DNA from: Limosilactobacillus frumenti DSM 13145
GTDB taxonomy: Bacteria; Bacillota; Bacilli; Lactobacillales; Lactobacillaceae
Assembly: GCF_001436045.1 (NCBI RefSeq)
Contig: NZ_AZER01000013.1
Coordinates: forward strand, 62,001-126,000
DNA: 64,000 nucleotides
Direction: 5' to 3'
A program made the position numbers and the translations under genes. The notes under the pieces are model-generated. The model was not told the DNA's origin. It saw only the letters and a program-made list of their open reading frames with translations, and made no database searches. Numbering within the stretch: the first letter of the stretch is position 1; each line of letters starts with the position of its first letter. Shown here in pieces: positions 60,158 to 64,000 of the stretch.

Positions 60158-60184
60158 ATAGGTCAATTGTGAAAAATCGGCAAT

Positions 60185-62770
60185 TTATGCTCGTAACCAC
60201 CAGAAGAGCAGGCGCTTCTCTGGCTGGTCAGCGCGCTGGTTGACAACTGTGACTAGACTAATCATTGAGCTAATGATGGAAGCTCGTTTCCGGAAAGCAG
60301 TATAGCGGGAATCCCATTCGTCAGCATACTTATCTTTATAGCGCCGTAATCCTTGGAATCCATACAGGCGATAACCGTATTCGTAAATGAAGTGGGCAAT
60401 CTTTTCACCCAGGAAGGAGAATTGGTATTCACCAACATTGGATAATGGTGCCATTCCCAAGTCGAAGTATGTGTAGTCATTCTCTTGTCCATATAAGAAC
60501 ATACTGATGAAAATTTTATCCATAATCCCAGATGGGGCTTCGTGACTGTGGCGCATCAGGTCAATTGTTAAAATCCGCTTACTGCCAGTTGGCATAAAGG
60601 TAGCAAAGGCCACTAGCTTGCCATCCTTATCACGGACGGTCCCGACAGGTGCTTGCTGAATGTAGTAGTTATCAAAGAAACCAAGGGAGAAGCCCTTTTC
60701 AATTTGCTTGCCTAGCCAGTCATCTGAAACGGCCTTTAGTTCCTTCATGAAGTGGTCATCAAACGGTGGCTTCGCCACTGCAAATTGGTAACCTTCGCGA
60801 TCAAACTTGTGCATCAAAGCCCGTTGTGATCGTTGACGTTTTCCAGCAAGCGTGAAGTCAGCTAGTTTAACTAACCCCGTTTCGCCAGTTTTAATGAAGT
60901 CAAAACCAAACTCATGGAGAAGCATGGTCATTTCCCCAGAGACTTCGTAAAAGACCAATTGGTAACCGTAACGATCGGCTTCAGAAATGAATTGACGGAG
61001 TGCCGGTCGAATCATGTTCTTATTACCGACCGGATCCCCCATGATAATGAGGTGGTCGTATTTTTGACGGTACATAAAGAAGAGTTGGTCCTGTCCTTGA
61101 TCCTGGTAATAGTATAGGTTCTTATCACGCAGGAAAGTCAGGTGACTGATCTGACTACCCCCAAACTGCTTAATCACAGCTCGTGCTCGATCAGCATCAA
61201 ATGAGTGAATCCCGCTAAATGGATCGAAGCCCCCGGTAAAGTACCGCAACATAATCATTAGAAGAATTAACCCAATTACCAGCCCCAGTAGTCCAGATAC
61301 CCAGACTTTCTCACCAGGAAAGAGGAAGAAGTTCGGGACGCGGTGCAGTTTTGAATATTCAGGTGAGTTGATAACCCCAACGATCACATAAAGAATGCAG
61401 GACCCCGCAAAAATGGCTAAGTCGATCATAAATTTACCAATGGAGTATTGGAGCTTCACTCGGTATAGTTCGTGCTTAGACAGAATGATCAGGAACAGGA
61501 CAAGGGCCAGGTAGATGGTCAGACTAATCGTCCCTAAGTTCCAAATAGTATTGGCAATCCCAATCACCAGGAGAACTAAGGCCGGCCAGTACGCCTTAGC
61601 CACCTTCGATTCAATTCCTCGAGCGACTGCGAGCAGTGCCATGGCAAAAAGCACAGAACTGAGTTGGTGGAGGAAGAAAAAGGTGAACGGGTATAGTTGA
61701 GCGAGAAATTTATTCTGCGCCGTGAGGTCAGGTACCGAGGCTGCCAAGAGCATTAATAATCCTGACATGTACAAGAAAAGGGTTATTAAGAAATGGGCGG
61801 TGTTTTGCAAAATGGTTAATGGCAAACCATCAAAGTATTCATTAACTTGGGTAGCTAAATTGTGGAGGAACATGATTCCCGCAATGACTAATGGAACAAT
61901 ATAGTAGAAAATCCGGAAGAGGAGCAACCAAATGATGATTGTGGGTCGGGTCACACCAAGAAGTGACAGTTCGAACATCATCATAACATCGAAGGACCCC
62001 AGTGCTCCTGGAATCATGGAAATAACTCCCAGCAGTTGGGCCACGACATACAGTGGTAAGACAGCAATGAGGTTTTGCCGAACACCTAGGCACCAACCAA
62101 CTAATAAGAAGAAGAGGGCCACAAACAACCATTCACATGTGGATGAAGTTACTAGCAATCCCTCAATCTTAGGGGTTACGTCTTCAAAGACTTTGTTGTC
62201 GTTAACTAATGTAAAATAGAAAACAATCGGGAAGTATAATCCTCCGGCAACGAGCCAGATGGCATATTGGTTAAAGTGTCCACCGTGATGGAAAACAAAC
62301 ATAATGATTAATGCAAGCCAGCACAGGACCGATAATCCTGATAAGAGGAAGACTGCAATCTTTGAAATGGCGAGCAAGATGTCTTTACGGCTGGCACTCT
62401 TCCGATAAAAGTAGCCGCGCATTGTCGCCCCCAGGACACCACCGAAGCCAGCAATATTGGTGAGAGTGTTGGTAATCCACCCGCAACGAATGATATAGCT
62501 TCGCTTGAACTTGCCTGGTAGAAAATGAACGATGGCAAAGTCATACCCCAACATTGGGATGACGGCAATGATCCCCATTACCAGTAATAACAACAGTGAC
62601 CACCATGATAAATTGGTGAGGCCAACCCCCACTTTATGCCAGTCAACTGTTTTAAAAAAGTCGGTCAAAGCATGGACAACAAATAAGACAATTGAAACTA
62701 CAAAAACAGTCTTAATTATTCGTGAATACTTTTCCCACCAAAACAGGAATCGGTTATAAACGGCTTTCAT
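60185..62770 (-). CDS. mprF: Bifunctional phosphatidylglycerol lysyltransferase/flippase
   Basis: 861 residues: an N-terminal flippase of about fourteen membrane segments (residues 1 to about 530), then a soluble DUF2156/LPG synthase domain with two GNAT-like folds (SGEMTMLLHEFGFDFIKTGETG, TFMPTGSKRILTIDLMRHS, YFDLGMAPLSNVGE). It moves an aminoacyl group from tRNA, usually lysine, to phosphatidylglycerol and flips the lipid outward, lowering sensitivity to cationic peptides. ATG 62770 (MKAVYNRF) follows GAGGGGGAT; the frame upstream of it has no start support. Confidence 0.94.
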   Translation of the reverse strand: MKAVYNRFLFWWEKYSRIIKTVFVVSIVLFVVHALTDFFKTVDWHKVGVGLTNLSWWSLLLLLVMGIIAVIPMLGYDFAIVHFLPGKFKRSYIIRCGWITNTLTNIAGFGGVLGATMRGYFYRKSASRKDILLAISKIAVFLLSGLSVLCWLALIIMFVFHHGGHFNQYAIWLVAGGLYFPIVFYFTLVNDNKVFEDVTPKIEGLLVTSSTCEWLFVALFFLLVGWCLGVRQNLIAVLPLYVVAQLLGVISMIPGALGSFDVMMMFELSLLGVTRPTIIIWLLLFRIFYYIVPLVIAGIMFLHNLATQVNEYFDGLPLTILQNTAHFLITLFLYMSGLLMLLAASVPDLTAQNKFLAQLYPFTFFFLHQLSSVLFAMALLAVARGIESKVAKAYWPALVLLVIGIANTIWNLGTISLTIYLALVLFLIILSKHELYRVKLQYSIGKFMIDLAIFAGSCILYVIVGVINSPEYSKLHRVPNFFLFPGEKVWVSGLLGLVIGLILLMIMLRYFTGGFDPFSGIHSFDADRARAVIKQFGGSQISHLTFLRDKNLYYYQDQGQDQLFFMYRQKYDHLIIMGDPVGNKNMIRPALRQFISEADRYGYQLVFYEVSGEMTMLLHEFGFDFIKTGETGLVKLADFTLAGKRQRSQRALMHKFDREGYQFAVAKPPFDDHFMKELKAVSDDWLGKQIEKGFSLGFFDNYYIQQAPVGTVRDKDGKLVAFATFMPTGSKRILTIDLMRHSHEAPSGIMDKIFISMFLYGQENDYTYFDLGMAPLSNVGEYQFSFLGEKIAHFIYEYGYRLYGFQGLRRYKDKYADEWDSRYTAFRKRASIISSMISLVTVVNQRADQPEKRLLFWWLRA

Positions 62771-62849
62771 AATATCCCCCTCAACATTATTTCTAAAGAA
62801 CATTATAGGGGAGATGAGACGGATAATCATCCTTTAATTAAATTGTTTA

Positions 62850-62878
62850 TTGACAGGATGACCGAAGTCACGTATACT
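62850..62878 (+). promoter_or_regulatory. Promoter of tRNA-Asp
   Basis: TTGACA (62850-62855) and TATACT (62873-62878) with a 17-bp spacer, 18 bases before the tRNA. Confidence 0.8.
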
Positions 62879-62895
62879 TTTATTTGTTGTCAAAT

Positions 62896-62970
62896 GGTCC
62901 GTTGGTCTAGTTGGTTTAGGACGCATCCCTGTCACGGATGAGATCACGAGTTCGAGTCTCGTACGGACCG
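62896..62970 (+). tRNA. tRNA-Asp (anticodon GTC)
   Basis: Acceptor GGTCCGT pairs with ACGGACC, discriminator G. The D arm is GTC/GAC, the anticodon stem CATCC/GGATG holds CTGTCAC with anticodon GTC, and the T arm is ACGAG-TTCGAGT-CTCGT. CCA is not encoded. It is a lone tRNA gene with its own promoter and terminator. Confidence 0.96.
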
Positions 62971-62983
62971 TCATATGTAAGCA

Positions 62984-63016
62984 AGAGGCTGGGAATTATT
63001 TCCCGGCTTCTTTTTC
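62984..63016 (+). terminator. Terminator after tRNA-Asp
   Basis: AGAGGCTGGGAA pairs with TTCCCGGCTTCT, followed by a T-run. Confidence 0.85.
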
Positions 63017-63041
63017 ATACTCAAATATTATGGAGGATAGA

Positions 63042-63899
63042 ATGGAAAATACTTGGCAATATCAAGGAACCGAACCGATTAAGATCAAGAAATATTTGCA
63101 GTCGCTGGGGATGGGGCATCGCCTGTTTAATGACCTGAAGAATGGGCAGGGCGAATTCTTAGTTGACCACCGGCAAGTACGGCCAACAACAAAAATCCTT
63201 CCGAACCAACCGTTGACAGTGATTGCTCAGCCAGAGCCCCGTGACCAAGCGGTGAAGCTCAGCGATCAGCCACTTGATATTGCCTATGAAGATGATAATT
63301 GGTTAGTCATCAATAAGCCAGCTGGGGTGACTTCAATTCCCGGGCCATCTGTGGATAATGGTACTATTCTAAACCGGGCTGTTAACTACCTAGTCCAGCA
63401 AGGATCACCCGACCAGCGGCCCCACCTAATCACCCGCTTAGATCGTTATACGGGGGGCTTACTATTGATTGCCAAGCACCATGTTGCTTCCAGTATGATC
63501 AGTCAGCAGGTCCAACAGCACAAGATGTTGAAAGAATACACGGCCTTTGTTTCCGGCACTTTTAACGATGATCATGGCATTATTAACCGACCAATTGCCC
63601 GACGGGAAGGACAAGCTCAACGGGTGATTGCGGAAGACGGTCAAAAGGCTGTTACTGAGTACTGGGTTGAAGAGCAGAAAGCCAACTGGGCTAAACTGCG
63701 GGTTCAATTACATACCGGTCGAACACACCAGATTCGGGTACACATGGCCGCAATTGGACACCCGTTGATTGGGGATCACTTATATGGCGGAGACACTTCT
63801 CGCTATCAACATCAACGCCTGTGGGCAACAAAGATTTCATTTCAGGACCCATTCACGTTAACACAGCGGACGTTCACTTGTCCCATTCCACAAGAATAA
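63042..63899 (+). CDS. RluA-family pseudouridine synthase
   Basis: 285 residues: an N-terminal S4-like portion (IKIKKYLQSLGMGHRLFNDLKNG), then the pseudouridine synthase fold with the catalytic Asp in HLITRLDRYTGGLLL, the YEDDNWLVINKPAG motif and the C-terminal LHTGRTHQIRVHMAAIGHPLIGD. It isomerises specific uridines in 23S rRNA or tRNA; the site cannot be told from sequence. ATG 63042 is behind GGAGGATAG; the ATG at 63030 precedes that site. It follows the tRNA terminator. Confidence 0.93.
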   Translation: MENTWQYQGTEPIKIKKYLQSLGMGHRLFNDLKNGQGEFLVDHRQVRPTTKILPNQPLTVIAQPEPRDQAVKLSDQPLDIAYEDDNWLVINKPAGVTSIPGPSVDNGTILNRAVNYLVQQGSPDQRPHLITRLDRYTGGLLLIAKHHVASSMISQQVQQHKMLKEYTAFVSGTFNDDHGIINRPIARREGQAQRVIAEDGQKAVTEYWVEEQKANWAKLRVQLHTGRTHQIRVHMAAIGHPLIGDHLYGGDTSRYQHQRLWATKISFQDPFTLTQRTFTCPIPQE

Positions 63900-63903
63900 A
63901 AGG

Positions 63904-63940
63904 GGTTGAGAAAAACAGAATGTTTTTCTCAACCTCTTAT
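63904..63940 (+). terminator. Terminator after the pseudouridine synthase
   Basis: GGTTGAGAAAAAC pairs with GTTTTTCTCAACC, followed by TCTTATTTG. The last 60 bases of the window hold no gene I can support. Confidence 0.85.
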
Positions 63941-64000
63941 TTGTTACTAGTAGTTTTGAATGCCCTGGGTTACTTCCAGCTTCTTTTATTATTTCAGCTG

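Noticed and set aside
63941-64000. C-terminal coding sequence of a minus-strand gene entering from the right edge
   Set aside because: Every minus-strand frame either meets a stop within the last 60 bases or runs on through the terminator; too short to judge.
1-64000. CRISPR arrays, prophage, insertion sequences, rRNA operons
   Set aside because: No regularly spaced repeats, transposase, integrase, phage structural genes or rRNA signatures were seen.

Overview
The window is chromosomal DNA of a low-GC Gram-positive lactic acid bacterium. Strong AGGAGG ribosome-binding sites, a T-box leader, many bidirectional terminators in short gaps, sucrose phosphorylase, a fumarase/fumarate-reductase pair, MprF and Lsa-type ABC-F and DUF4767 proteins point to the Lactobacillaceae, most likely a heterofermentative Limosilactobacillus; the species cannot be fixed by eye. 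There is no prophage, insertion sequence, CRISPR array or rRNA. One tRNA (Asp, GTC) is present.

Layout. 1-3.5 kb: the 3' end of guaA, a gap with a candidate small RNA, a PTS EIIC-like membrane protein, a gene remnant on the minus strand, and a T-box leader (probably Tyr) before a small ORF and a hydratase. 3.7-7.3 kb: a TrmH-type RNA methyltransferase, a Fic protein and a gluconokinase with an apparent ATT start codon. 7.5-9.5 kb: a cysteine operon (MetA-family acyltransferase plus cysK) preceded by a 16-codon leader peptide ending in two Cys codons that lie inside the 5' arm of a terminator. 9.5-11.5 kb: a CorA-type transporter, a 37-residue protein, a structured non-coding stretch and a DUF4767 lipoprotein. 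11.6-17.2 kb: a tight three-gene operon (MmcQ/YjbR-TerB fusion, BrxD-like ATPase, Lhr/BrxHI-like helicase) that looks like a stand-alone defence or stress module.

17-31 kb: SGNH hydrolase, alcohol dehydrogenase, copper export (cupredoxin plus CopA under CopY boxes), efp, an unrecognised protein paired with a HerA-type ATPase, KtrBA potassium uptake behind a short RNA leader, a divergent MarR/OsmC-OsmC redox module flanked by two near-identical terminators, and an Lsa-type ABC-F gene with a terminator/antiterminator leader. 31-47.5 kb: DyP peroxidase, YfcC transporter plus M20 dipeptidase, a sucrose permease/phosphorylase operon with LacI-type operators, a disulfide oxidoreductase, aldo/keto reductase, two cell-wall enzymes, galM, DUF2252 and a PRiA4_ORF3 protein. 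47.5-64 kb: alcohol dehydrogenase plus cyclophilin, fumC plus fumarate reductase, a ThrE exporter with a uracil-DNA-glycosylase-like gene, a drug exporter behind a possible attenuator, rarA, an esterase with a DJ-1 protein, a hydroxyacid dehydrogenase, mprF, tRNA-Asp and an RluA-type pseudouridine synthase.

The most striking signals are RNA-level controls. They are the Cys-codon leader attenuator, the ABC-F attenuator with an exact 10-nt antiterminator match, the T-box with a second hairpin behind it, the ktr leader, and an unassigned multi-hairpin RNA near guaA. All are read from sequence complementarity alone and have not been folded or searched computationally.
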